Source of the DNA: Pseudobdellovibrionaceae bacterium
GTDB lineage: Bacteria; Bdellovibrionota; Bdellovibrionia; Bdellovibrionales; Bdellovibrionaceae
Assembly (NCBI GenBank): GCA_019637915.1
Contig: JAHBUV010000001.1
Coordinates: forward strand, 1,334,565 to 1,398,564
Length of the DNA stretch: 64,000 nucleotides
Reading direction: 5' to 3'
Both the position numbers and the translations under genes were made by a program. Shown here one piece after another: positions 23,379 to 32,759 of the stretch. Position 1 is the first letter of the stretch, and the number at the start of each line of letters is the position of its first letter. Under the pieces are notes generated by a model. The model was not told where the DNA came from, did not search any database, and saw only the letters and a program-made list of their open reading frames with translations.

Positions 23379-24619
23379 AAGGAATACCGGGCGCCGACGG
23401 AAACCTGGTTGGATTTCAAGAAAGTGAATTCCGTGTCGGACTCGCCGAAAAAGACCGTGGCTTCCGCGGACAGCACCAGGCTGTCGCCCGCGTTCCTCTC
23501 GTAATTCAGCTGCAAGGCCGAGGAACTTCTTTCCAGGTCCGCCAGCCATCGCACCGCCGCGCTCACGTCCGGGGAGTCACCGAGGTCCGGGATGCGCAGG
23601 GACGTGTAAGAATAGGCCTTTGAGCGCAGCTCCAATCCGGGTTTGCCGAAGGCGGCGAAATTCCGCGGCAGGAAAGGCGACACCTTGCCCAGGGCGCCGG
23701 CGATCAAATCCCACTCCTCCTGGCTGTAACCCGCCTGCTGAAAGATGAATTCCTGGCGGAAATCGACGCGGCCCTCGTGGCGAAAGCCCACCACCCCGTA
23801 AGTCGACCATGGCGGCACGTCGCCGTCGCGGAAGCGCACGAAGCCCGCGTTGTCGACCCAAGGCGTGGCCCGGAGGTTTTTCTCCTGATGACGGAGATCC
23901 CCGTACAGGCTGAAGCCCTCCCAGGGCATCCAACTGAAGTGCTCGGCCACGTAAGGGATGTCCTCCTCCATGCGGCCGAGGACGAGGGCGAAGGAATTCA
24001 TCGGATGACCGAACTGCTTCTCGATCTTCAGCGCCGATTGGGGGCTGAATTCCCTGCCCTCCACCCAATGGGGATCGCGGTTGCTGACGGGCTCGTAAAT
24101 CCCCAGCACCGTCACGTCCTCCCGCGGGAACCAGGAGACGCGCGCCAGGACCTTGCCTTTCTCCTTGTAGAAGAAACTGCGCTGGTCGTTGTTGAAATGG
24201 AAAAACACGTTCGATGGCGACGCGATCTCCGCCGGTCCCCATTGATAATTCTGCAGGCCCAGCGTGGTGTTGACGTGATCCGACACCGACCAGGCGAAAA
24301 ACGCGTCGCTGATGTCGGATCTCCCCCGGCCCGCGTCCCTGGTCTCCGACGGATCGCGCAGCTCGACGCGCGATTGATCGAAAAAATGCCGCGTGCGCAG
24401 GACCGTCTCGGTCTTTTCGGTGCGGTACTGGAACTGCGGCCGGAACTCCGCGCCGAGATTCCACAGCGGTTCTTCCAGCAAACGATTGCCCGGATTGATC
24501 AAAGAGGGCGACACCACGCTGGAGCGCGTGAGGGCCAGGAAAAGCTCGCCATCGAAAGAGAACTCGGCCCGGGCCACGGCGCCGGAAAAAAGCAGCAGCG
24601 CCAGCGCGGGCTTAAACAT
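23375..24619 (-). CDS. Outer-membrane beta-barrel protein of the ABC/LolA operon
   Basis: The 414-residue protein has a signal peptide (MFKPALALLLFSGAVARA). Alternating amphipathic strands rich in aromatic residues run throughout, and the C-terminus VSVGARYSF ends in Phe, the signature recognised by the barrel-assembly machinery. About 14-16 strands are plausible. It is the last gene of the leftward aspS-ABC operon and overlaps the permease gene by eight bases. The context suggests it receives or exports the substrate of the ABC/LolA route. Confidence 0.7.
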   Translation of the reverse strand: MFKPALALLLFSGAVARAEFSFDGELFLALTRSSVVSPSLINPGNRLLEEPLWNLGAEFRPQFQYRTEKTETVLRTRHFFDQSRVELRDPSETRDAGRGRSDISDAFFAWSVSDHVNTTLGLQNYQWGPAEIASPSNVFFHFNNDQRSFFYKEKGKVLARVSWFPREDVTVLGIYEPVSNRDPHWVEGREFSPQSALKIEKQFGHPMNSFALVLGRMEEDIPYVAEHFSWMPWEGFSLYGDLRHQEKNLRATPWVDNAGFVRFRDGDVPPWSTYGVVGFRHEGRVDFRQEFIFQQAGYSQEEWDLIAGALGKVSPFLPRNFAAFGKPGLELRSKAYSYTSLRIPDLGDSPDVSAAVRWLADLERSSSALQLNYERNAGDSLVLSAEATVFFGESDTEFTFLKSNQVSVGARYSF

Positions 24620-25934
24620 GGGTCAGATTCCCGGCGATTTTCGCCTTCAGGCTCGAACGCACCGACAGATGGCTGGCCATCAAGGACAACACCACCAGCA
24701 GCACCGAGCAGCTCAGGTAGGAAAAAGCGTCGTAAGAAACGCGGAAGACCACGGGCATGGACAAAAAACCCGCGCGGTAGGGAATCTCCAGGTGATTGAC
24801 CAGGATGGTGAGAAAGACGGACAGCGCCAGGCCGGCGGCGATCCCCAAAGCGCAGATGCAAACCGTCTCGAGCTGGAAGATCGTCATCACTTGCGCCGGG
24901 CGGTAACCCAGGCTCCTCAACATGCCGATCTCGCGGGTCCGCTCCTTGACGTTTTTCACCATGGTGTTGAACACCGACAAACCAACGATCAGCATGACCA
25001 CCAGAACGATGAAGATCTGGAAAATGCGCAGCAGGCTGTCGGTCTGTTTGTAAAGCTGCGCCAGCGGGTGATCCGACCAGTGCACCGCGCGCAAAGGCAG
25101 GTTCTCACCCGCGAAGAAGGCGTTCGTCCCGGCGATGAAATCCCGGGGGGATTCTCCGGTCTTCAAAACCACGGACATGAACTTGATGCGGTCCGTGTTG
25201 AGCAGGGCCTGGCCGTTCTCCAGGGACATGCGGATCCAGCGGTCGTCGACCTCTTTGTAACCGGCGTCCGTCAGGCCGATGATGTTGAAATCCAAAGCGT
25301 TGATCTGCCCGCTCAGGGTCGTCGTGCTCAGCTGCACCCGCGAGTGGGCGCAATGAAAGGGCCGCACCTCCGGCACGTAACCGTTGTTCTGCACGATCAA
25401 TTCCTGCGGATGCTCGGGAACACAGCCCATCAGGAAGCCCAGGCCCTGCCCCAGGACGATGGCGGCGGGGTCCTCGGTCCGGCTCAGGGGCGAACCGTAA
25501 ACCACGTCCCATTCCCAATGGGGGCGGCGGGCGATCGCGCCCTCTTTCAGATCGTAGGTCATGGCCAGGAACAAAAACGAGCTCTCGCCGTTGGTGATCG
25601 TGCCGGTGACGGGCAGGAAACGCACGCGCGTGGTGATCCGCTCTTTGCGCCCCTCCAGGTAGGACGCGAGGCGGTCCTGCTGCTCTTTGGTGATGTAATA
25701 ATCCTCCGGATTGAGACGCGCCTCCACCGATTGGGCCTGCGCGTTCTCAATGATCATGTCGCCGTACATGGCGCGGCTCTGAAAGCCTTCGCGGTACAGG
25801 CCGCCGACGTTCTTGATGTAGCCCTGGAACAGGACCAGGGAGATGAACGCCACGGCGATGGAGGCGATCGCCGCGAGGCTCTTCCGCCAGTTCTTCAGGG
25901 TGTTGCGCGTGGCGATCCGGAGAAACAGGTTCAT
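24612..25934 (-). CDS. ABC transporter permease, FtsX/LolC-E type (second)
   Basis: The 440-residue protein has the four-helix MacB/Lol topology: an N-terminal transmembrane helix (LAAIASIAVAFISLVLFQGYI), a large periplasmic domain (about 45-270), and three C-terminal helices. The FtsX core is marked by REIGMLRSLGYRPAQVMTIFQLE. It overlaps the LolA-like gene by four bases. With the other permease at 26657-27955 it probably forms a heterodimer driven by the ATPase at 27952. Such mechanotransmission transporters move lipoproteins or lipids, or drive envelope machines, rather than importing solutes. Confidence 0.85.
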   Translation of the reverse strand: MNLFLRIATRNTLKNWRKSLAAIASIAVAFISLVLFQGYIKNVGGLYREGFQSRAMYGDMIIENAQAQSVEARLNPEDYYITKEQQDRLASYLEGRKERITTRVRFLPVTGTITNGESSFLFLAMTYDLKEGAIARRPHWEWDVVYGSPLSRTEDPAAIVLGQGLGFLMGCVPEHPQELIVQNNGYVPEVRPFHCAHSRVQLSTTTLSGQINALDFNIIGLTDAGYKEVDDRWIRMSLENGQALLNTDRIKFMSVVLKTGESPRDFIAGTNAFFAGENLPLRAVHWSDHPLAQLYKQTDSLLRIFQIFIVLVVMLIVGLSVFNTMVKNVKERTREIGMLRSLGYRPAQVMTIFQLETVCICALGIAAGLALSVFLTILVNHLEIPYRAGFLSMPVVFRVSYDAFSYLSCSVLLVVLSLMASHLSVRSSLKAKIAGNLTHV

Positions 25935-26656
25935 CGCTTCAGATTGTTGATGTTGAAGAGGGAGGCCGGGTGCTCCTGCATTTTCGGTTCTTTGTAACGG
26001 ATGATGGATTTGTTCTTTTCCATCTTCGCGTCGCTGATCTCCACTTCGCTCACGAAAAGGATGTCCCGCCCGTCGACGGGCAGACGGTTCTCGTATTTCA
26101 TGGAGGCGCGTTTGAAGACCTGCCCCTGGGGCGTGAGGAACTCCGCTTTCACGGCGCGCTTGGTTTTGTCGGAAATCCAGTAGCGGATTTGATCATAGGT
26201 GAGGTTGTTGGCTTTGGCCTTCAGGAGAAGCACGTGGGTCTTGTCGCCATCAACGACCTCGGTGCCTTCCAACGTGGGCGTGTAGTCGCGCGAGTAGTGC
26301 GTGGAGGCGATGTCCCCGTTCGCCGCCTGGCCGGAGAGTTTCTGGCGCGCCGAGATGGCGACGGGTTTTTTGAGCGACGGCTTGAAGAACCACATGTTGC
26401 GGTCGTTGAAGAGGTAAATCTCGCCCTTGTTGCGGGCCGGCTGCAGGGCCTCCACGTGGGCGTCCACGCCTTTGGCCCGCACGCGGAACTCCCGTGTGTT
26501 GACGTCGTCCCCTTCGCGGGTTTCCACTTCGCTGGTCCAGGTGATGCCTTTTTCGACGCTGCCCCGGGCTTTGTCGGATTCTTTCAGCAAATCCAGAGCC
26601 AGGTCGGCGTGAGCGAAGAAGGGAAAGCAAAGCGCCGTTAAAATCCATTTTTTCAT
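25931..26656 (-). CDS. LolA-like outer-membrane lipoprotein-sorting protein
   Basis: The 241-residue periplasmic protein has a signal peptide (MKKWILTALCFPFFAHA). The fold hallmarks of the LolA-like group follow: an amphipathic start (DLALDLLKESDKARGS), a curved-sheet region (TREFRVRAKGVDAHVEALQPARNKGE), WFFKPSLKKPVAIS, and a late YDQIRYWISDKTKRAVKAEF. The group binds lipidated or hydrophobic cargo in the periplasm. The gene lies between two permease genes, an arrangement different from the usual separate lolA, which suggests dedicated cargo. Confidence 0.8.
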   Translation of the reverse strand: MKKWILTALCFPFFAHADLALDLLKESDKARGSVEKGITWTSEVETREGDDVNTREFRVRAKGVDAHVEALQPARNKGEIYLFNDRNMWFFKPSLKKPVAISARQKLSGQAANGDIASTHYSRDYTPTLEGTEVVDGDKTHVLLLKAKANNLTYDQIRYWISDKTKRAVKAEFLTPQGQVFKRASMKYENRLPVDGRDILFVSEVEISDAKMEKNKSIIRYKEPKMQEHPASLFNINNLKR

Positions 26657-27951
26657 TCAGGCCCCCGTGTCCGACAAGAGATTGATGATCTGGGTCTTCA
26701 TCTTATAATAGCTCAGCAAATAAGACGAGGCCGCCGTCAGTGACAAAAGCAAGATCGAGGCGAGCGCCACCGTCTCCCACTGCGGGGTGACCAGGAATTG
26801 CATGCTGTGGGGGACTCCCGGCGGTGAAAAACGGAAATTCATGGCGTTGATCACGGCCGCCAGGGAAAGGGCCAGCACGGCTCCCAAAGCGCAGCTCACG
26901 GTGGTCAGACAAAGCGCCTCCTGCGTCAAAAGCCAGGAAATGCGGCCGCGACCAAAGCCCACGGCGCGCAAGGTGCCGAGTTCACGCACCCGCTCCAGGA
27001 TCCCCATGGTGAGGGAATTGACGATGGACAACACCACGGCGCCGCAGATCAGGAAAATGAAAAATCCCGACATGATGTGCAGAAACCCCATGGTGCCGGC
27101 GTAGTGGGGCGAAACGCGATGGTCGGAAAACACAAAAACCTCGTAGGGCAGGTTCTTTTCGCGGAACTCCCGCTCGATGCCCGCGGCCAGGCGCTTCACG
27201 GCGTCGTCCTTCTTCAAAAAAACGATCAGGTTCTGCACGCCTTCCGCCTGGTAAAGATCGCGGGCCAACTCCACCGTGCCCAAAAGGCTGGAGTTTTCCG
27301 TGAACTCCGACCCCGTCGAGTGACTGGAGGCCAAGGTCGCGTCCACCGCGTTGAGATCGCGGAAGTGAGTCATGCCGGCGAGCTGCAGGGAGGCGTCCGC
27401 CTCGCTCAAGGACTCGAAGGGCGTTTTCAGTCCCACCGACTCGCCCAAGCGCGGCGTCGCCGACACCGCCGTGGGATCGCCGGCCACCGCCTTCGCGTAA
27501 ATCAGATCCTGCGGCGTCACGAAATCGCGGGCCCAATCCTTCACGCGGTCGTTGTCCTGCACTTCCCTCAAAGTTTTGCGGTCCACCGCGAGCAGGCTGA
27601 ACGGCACGGATTTTTCCCCGCGGCTCATCAACCCCACGCCGCTCAAGGTGGAGCCCACCCAGTCGATGTCCGCGTCATGAAGGCGCAGCACTTCCTGGAT
27701 TTTCTCCTCGTCGGCGGGCGACAGCTGGTAGCGCTTGGGCTGCGTCGGGTATTTCTCCAAACCCTCGCGGCGATAAATCGACAGATGGCCTTTGTATTTC
27801 AGGTAAATGGTCTGCGCCCGCAGGGTGTGCTCGACGCGGGAGATGAATCCCCCGATCAGCACCAGACCCAGGAACCCCACCAGCACCGCGATGCCCGTCA
27901 CCAGGCTGCGGCGGCGATTGCGGAAAAGATTCCGGAAGGCGTAAAGCCAGG

Positions 27952-27955
<4 letters not shown>
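26657..27955 (-). CDS. ABC transporter permease, FtsX/LolC-E type (first)
   Basis: The 432-residue protein has the same architecture as the second permease: an N-terminal helix (LVTGIAVLVGFLGLVLIGGFI), a large periplasmic domain, and helices at about 290-420 with the FtsX-core RVRELGTLRAVGFGRGRISW. The GTG/ATG overlap with the ATPase gene (4 bases) indicates translational coupling. Divergence from its partner suggests a heterodimer like LolC/LolE. Confidence 0.85.
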
Positions 27956-28626
<671 letters not shown>

Positions 28627-28645
28627 GCGTCCCCCGCTGAGCAGG

Positions 28646-30460
28646 TTAAGCGTCTTTGCTTTCACCCGCCAAGGCTTTTTCCGCCGCCGCGCTCAAACGG
28701 ATGCCCACTTCGTTCAGCTGATCGAAGGTGACTTCCGAAGGCGCGTCGGCCATCAGGTCCGTGGCCTTGGCGGTTTTCGGGAAGGCGATCACTTCACGGA
28801 TGGCGTCGGTCCCGCACAGGATCATGACCAGGCGATCCATGCCCCAGGCGATGCCGCCGTGAGGAGGCGTGCCGTACTTCAATGCCTCGAGGAAGAAACC
28901 GAATTTGCGCTGGGTTTCCTCTTCCGTCAGGCCGAGCACGCGGAACATCGCCTGCTGGATCTCGTTGCGGTAAATCCGGATCGAACCGCCGCCCATCTCG
29001 TAACCGTTGCAAACCAGATCGTAGGCTTTGGCCAGCATCTTGCCGTAATTGGCTTCGTTGGCGCTGGTCAGGTCCTCGAAGTGATCGTCCTGGGGCGACG
29101 TGAAAGGATGGTGGCGGGCCACCCAGCGTTTGTCGTCCGGCGAGTACTCGAGCAGCGGGAAGTCCACCACCCACAGGAATTTGTCCTGGCTGAAATCGAT
29201 GAGATTCAGCTCGCGGCCCAGATGCAAACGCAAGGCGTTCAAGGCCGAGCAGGCCGGATCGTAATCGTCGGCGATGATCAGAGCGGCGTCACCCGCCCCC
29301 CCGCCCACGGCCTTCAGCAGCTCGCCGAGTTTTTCCGGCGGGAAGAATTTCGAGACCGGCGAACCGTAGGCGCCGTTTTCTTCCTTGATCCACACCAGGC
29401 CCTTGGCGCCGCCGCGTTTGGCGATGTCCGTGAGCTTGTCGAACTGGCCGCGGGAAAAACCCCCGCCCTTCGGCACGGCGATGCCGCGCACGATGCCGCC
29501 GCGGGCGATCACGTCGTCAAAGACCTTGAAGCCGGACCCTTTCACCAGGGGGCCGAGGTCCTTGATCTCGAGGCCGAAGCGCGTGTCCGGTTTGTCGGAG
29601 CCGTAGCGGTCCATGGCCTCCTGGTAGGACAGGCGCGGCACCTTGCCGATGTCGACGCCTTTGAATTCCTTCCAGATCGAACGCAGCATGTTTTCATTCA
29701 GGTTGATGATGTCTTCCTGGTCGATGAAGGACATCTCGATGTCGATCTGCGAAAACTCCGGTTGGCGGTCGGCGCGCAGATCCTCGTCGCGGAAACAGCG
29801 GGCCATTTGAAAGTAACGGTCGTAGCCGGAGATCATCAGCAGCTGCTTCAGCGTCTGCGGCGACTGCGGCAAGGCGTAGAAGTGCCCCGGATTCACGCGC
29901 GAGGGGACCAGGTAATCCCGCGCCCCTTCCGGCGTCGACTTGTACAGGATCGGCGTTTCCACCTCGATGAAACCCTGCTCGCTCAGGAAACGGCGGGCAT
30001 GCTGGGCGACGCGATGGCGCAGCCTCAGATGGTTTTGCAGCCGCGGCGAGCGCAGGTCGAGATAGCGGTATTTCAGGCGCAGCATCTCGTTGACGTTTTC
30101 GTCATCCACCTGGAACGGCGGCGTCGCGGCGGTGTTGAGGATCTCGGCGCGCAGGGCCTCGACCTCGACCTCGCCGGTGCGGATTTTCTTGTTCACCATG
30201 CCGTCGGGGCGGGCGCGCACGACGCCCTCCACGGCCAGGACGTACTCGCCGCGCAGCTCTTTCGCCATGGCGGTTTCGGCCTTGTTCGGATCGAGAACGA
30301 CTTGCACGATGCCCTCGCGGTCACGCAGATCGATGAACACCAGGCTGCCGTGGTCACGGCGGGTGTCCACCCAGCCCATCAGCACGACTTTTTCACCGAT
30401 TTTTTTGGAGGAGAGGAGGCCGCAGTATTCGGATCTTTTCAAATCTTTCACGAATTTCAT
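28646..30460 (-). CDS. aspS: Aspartyl-tRNA synthetase
   Basis: The 604-residue bacterial-type class II synthetase charges tRNA(Asp) with aspartate. Its anticodon-binding OB domain comes first (VVLMGWVDTRRDHGSLVFIDLRDR). Then class II motifs 2 and 3 (FQMARCFRDEDLRADRQPEF; GIAWGMDRLVMILCG) flank the GAD insertion domain of bacterial AspRS at about 300-425. ATG 30460 is preferred over the upstream in-frame start because the protein then begins at the usual MKFVKDLKRSEYCG. Whether it also misacylates tRNA(Asn) cannot be told here. It heads the leftward ABC/LolA operon. Confidence 0.96.
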   Translation of the reverse strand: MKFVKDLKRSEYCGLLSSKKIGEKVVLMGWVDTRRDHGSLVFIDLRDREGIVQVVLDPNKAETAMAKELRGEYVLAVEGVVRARPDGMVNKKIRTGEVEVEALRAEILNTAATPPFQVDDENVNEMLRLKYRYLDLRSPRLQNHLRLRHRVAQHARRFLSEQGFIEVETPILYKSTPEGARDYLVPSRVNPGHFYALPQSPQTLKQLLMISGYDRYFQMARCFRDEDLRADRQPEFSQIDIEMSFIDQEDIINLNENMLRSIWKEFKGVDIGKVPRLSYQEAMDRYGSDKPDTRFGLEIKDLGPLVKGSGFKVFDDVIARGGIVRGIAVPKGGGFSRGQFDKLTDIAKRGGAKGLVWIKEENGAYGSPVSKFFPPEKLGELLKAVGGGAGDAALIIADDYDPACSALNALRLHLGRELNLIDFSQDKFLWVVDFPLLEYSPDDKRWVARHHPFTSPQDDHFEDLTSANEANYGKMLAKAYDLVCNGYEMGGGSIRIYRNEIQQAMFRVLGLTEEETQRKFGFFLEALKYGTPPHGGIAWGMDRLVMILCGTDAIREVIAFPKTAKATDLMADAPSEVTFDQLNEVGIRLSAAAEKALAGESKDA

Positions 30461-30548
30461 AAGGACCGATCCTGACACAGCGCCCGACGAGCGTCAAATA
30501 AGCAGAACAAATGGACAGCCTCGGCGGCTGTTCTGTAAATTGGGGTCT

Positions 30549-30854
30549 ATGCCGAAATTCACCGTCGAATACAACAGCAGCCGCCCCGCCGACGAAGCCT
30601 TCGCCACCGTGAAGAAGTTCCTGGCCGATGGCGGGGAAATCAAAAAATTTGATGCAAAAGCTCAAGTCTCCTTCGAGGACGCCACCAAGAGCTGCAAGAT
30701 CCACGGCGGCCAGTTCAAGGCGGAAATGAACGTCGCCCCCGCCGGCACCGGCAGCAAGGTCGCCGTTCTCGTGGACCTCCCCCTGCTCCTGACGCCCTTC
30801 AAAGGCAAGGTTCAGGAAACCCTGCAGAAGATGCTGAGCAAACATCTGGCGTAA
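30549..30854 (+). CDS. PHA-granule-region (PF09650)-like small protein
   Basis: The 101-residue protein matches the layout of the polyhydroxyalkanoic acid system family: a helix (ADEAFATVKKFLADG), a strand run (AQVSFEDATKSCKIHGGQFKAEM), and a final VLVDLPLLLTPFKGKVQETLQKML. Such proteins are small, START/SRPBCC-like, and found near PHA genes; none are visible here. It starts 88 bases from aspS on the other strand and ends three bases before the sigma-factor gene, so the two are probably co-transcribed. Similarity is by pattern only. Confidence 0.5.
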   Translation: MPKFTVEYNSSRPADEAFATVKKFLADGGEIKKFDAKAQVSFEDATKSCKIHGGQFKAEMNVAPAGTGSKVAVLVDLPLLLTPFKGKVQETLQKMLSKHLA

Positions 30855-30857
30855 CTG

Positions 30858-31925
30858 ATGGCGAAATCCAAGTCTTCTGCAACGCCGCGGAAGGGCACGA
30901 AAAAGTCCGCCCCCGTGGAAACCAGGCCCGTCGTCGCCGAGATCGTCGAGGACCACGAGGATTTGCCCTTTCAGCCCGACGTCCCCTCCGCGGAGGGCAA
31001 GGTCATCCGGGTCGAGCCGGAGATCGCCGAGGACGACCCCGAGGGCGACCGCGGCCCGGAGAGTTCCTCCGCCACCCTGCCCGTCCCCGCCGGCGAAAAA
31101 GGCCTCACCTCCACCGATCCGCTGACCCTGTACCTGAACGAGGTGCGGCGCTATCCGCTCTTGTCCCGCGAGGAGGAGCTGAAACTCGCCAAACGCTACT
31201 ACGAAAGCAAGGACCCGGAGGCCGCCCAGGCCCTGGTGAAAGCCAATTTGCGTTTCGTCATCAAGGTGGCGGCGGAATACTCGAAATTCGGCGCCCGGCT
31301 GATCGACCTGATTCAGGAGGGCAACGTCGGCCTCATGCACGCCGTGAAGGAATACAACCCCTACAAAGGCGCGCGCCTGATCACCTACGCCGTGTGGTGG
31401 ATCCGCGGCTACATCCAGGAATACCTGATGCGCCAGTACTCCATGGTCCGCATCGGCACGACCCAGAACCAACGAAAACTCTTTTATCAGCTGCAAAAGA
31501 AAAAAGAGGAGCTCGAGGCCCTGGGCGACAACCCCGACTTCGCCAGGCTCAGCGCCACCCTCGGCATCCCCGAGGACGAAATCCGGGACATGGCCCTGCG
31601 CCTGAAGGGCCGCGACGTGAGCCTGGATCGCCCGGTGGACGATGATTCGTCGACCCGCCTGACGGACCTGCAAAAGGACGACTCCGAACAGCCCCTGGAC
31701 GAGCGCCTGGCCCACGCGGAACAATTGTCTTTATTGAAAGAGAAAATCGACGAGATCCGCCCCTCCCTCAACGAGCGGGAATTGATCCTCCTCGATGAGC
31801 GCATCCTGGCCGACGAACCCCTGACCCTGCAGGAAATCGGCGAGAAATACAAAATCACCCGCGAGGCCGTGCGCCAGGCGGAAGCCCGTCTGCTGAAGAA
31901 AATCCGCGAAAAAATGACCCCCTGA
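30858..31925 (+). CDS. rpoH: RpoH-type (sigma-32-like) RNA polymerase sigma factor
   Basis: The 355-residue protein has a core with region 1.2/2 (LTLYLNEVRRYPLLSREEEL; ANLRFVIKVAAEYSKF; DLIQEGNVGLMHAVKEYNP; ITYAVWWIRGYIQEYLMRQY), an RpoH-box-like QRKLFYQLQKKK, and region 4 with the helix-turn-helix LTLQEIGEKYKITREAVRQ. This is the heat-shock sigma family rather than the housekeeping one. The first 65 residues are an extra acidic/Pro-rich extension (AEIVEDHEDLPFQPDV), so it is longer than the usual 280-300 residues. ATG 30858 directly follows the small PHA-like gene. Confidence 0.85.
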   Translation: MAKSKSSATPRKGTKKSAPVETRPVVAEIVEDHEDLPFQPDVPSAEGKVIRVEPEIAEDDPEGDRGPESSSATLPVPAGEKGLTSTDPLTLYLNEVRRYPLLSREEELKLAKRYYESKDPEAAQALVKANLRFVIKVAAEYSKFGARLIDLIQEGNVGLMHAVKEYNPYKGARLITYAVWWIRGYIQEYLMRQYSMVRIGTTQNQRKLFYQLQKKKEELEALGDNPDFARLSATLGIPEDEIRDMALRLKGRDVSLDRPVDDDSSTRLTDLQKDDSEQPLDERLAHAEQLSLLKEKIDEIRPSLNERELILLDERILADEPLTLQEIGEKYKITREAVRQAEARLLKKIREKMTP

Positions 31926-32141
31926 GGGGTCGCCGCTCTCCGGCCCCTGTCTAACAATTTACGGCTCTTTCCAGGGTCTTTTTCCGGGTCCCCCCGGCCT
32001 CCCCCCGGTTAAATCGTTTTGAGACGTTCCCCGAGTTCAGGGGATCCCCGGCACGACCTTTGATCTCCCGTTCATCGTTGGGAGAAGTTTAACTTTTGTC
32101 GGGATCCGCAAACGCGCCCGGCTGAACGATTGAGGTTACAG

Positions 32142-32627
32142 ATGAAAAAGGCCCTTATTTACGGATTGTTGGCGATCGGGTCGCTGTTCGTCCTGGTGAA
32201 TTGCGGTGGCGGCGGCGGAAGCAGCAGCGGCAGCGGCAACACCGGCGTTTACGGCAACTGCGCCGCCGGTCAGGCTTACACGCAATACGGCTGTCTGTCG
32301 CAAGGCAGCTGCCCGGTGGGTTACGGCATGTACAATAACCAGTGCATCATGGGTCAGCAGCAACAGTACGGCAATTGCTCCGCCGGCATGACCTACACCC
32401 AATACGGTTGCTTGGCGCAAGGCAGCTGCCCGGTCGGCTACGGCATGTACAACAACCAGTGCATCATGGGTCAGCAGCAGCAGTACGGTTACGGCCAGCA
32501 ATATCCCTACACGCAACAATACCCTTACGGCTACCAACAACAGTATCCGTACGGCTACGGTCAACAGTACTACTACCCGTACTACAACAACGGTGGTTTG
32601 TACTTCTACGGCCGCATGGGTTACTAA
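32142..32627 (+). CDS. Cys/Tyr/Gln-rich duplicated lipoprotein
   Basis: The 161-residue protein has a lipoprotein signal (MKKALIYGLLAIGSLFVLVNC, Cys21) and a Gly/Ser linker. Two almost identical 39-residue units follow, each with three cysteines (YGNCxAG, QYGCL, GSCPVGYGMYNNQC). The tail is Tyr/Gln-rich (YGQQYPYTQQYPYGY). The cysteine units resemble small disulfide-rich surface domains; Tyr/Gln tails can be adhesive. TGAGG precedes the ATG. It is a single-gene unit ended by a strong terminator. No family is recognised. Confidence 0.75.
   Translation: MKKALIYGLLAIGSLFVLVNCGGGGGSSSGSGNTGVYGNCAAGQAYTQYGCLSQGSCPVGYGMYNNQCIMGQQQQYGNCSAGMTYTQYGCLAQGSCPVGYGMYNNQCIMGQQQQYGYGQQYPYTQQYPYGYQQQYPYGYGQQYYYPYYNNGGLYFYGRMGY
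32250..32483 (+). repeat. Two direct 117-bp coding repeats
   Basis: Copies at 32250-32366 and 32367-32483 encode the two 39-residue cysteine units of the lipoprotein. The protein copies differ at only a few positions (for example CAAGQAYT versus CSAGMTYT), so the duplication is fairly recent or kept uniform. Confidence 0.85.
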
Positions 32628-32658
32628 GAACCGGCGAACCGTTCCTGAAGACAAAATA

Positions 32659-32693
32659 AAAAAGGCGCCAAGAACGGCGCCTTTTTCTTTTTT
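32659..32693. terminator. Bidirectional intrinsic terminator
   Basis: The stem AAAAAGGCGCC / GGCGCCTTTTT with loop AAGAAC is followed on the plus strand by CTTTTTT and preceded by A-rich sequence, so it can stop both the lipoprotein transcript and the leftward flagellar transcript. Confidence 0.85.
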
Positions 32694-32696
32694 GTG

Positions 32697-32751
32697 GGGT
32701 CACAGCTCCTTTTTTGGCGCGCAGGGCGCGACAAAAAGGGAACTGTGACCC
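32697..32751. repeat. REP-like long palindrome beside fliA
   Basis: The 19-base outer arms GGGTCACAGCTCCTTTTTT and AAAAAGGGAACTGTGACCC pair at 17 of 19 positions. The inner GGCGCGC / GCGCGAC part extends the hairpin to a loop of about three bases. It lies between convergent genes, nine bases after the fliA stop. Similar hairpins built on a GTCACAG / TTTTTG core are associated with REP-associated tyrosine transposases, but only one copy is visible here. Confidence 0.5.
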
Positions 32752-32759
32752 GAGGGACC

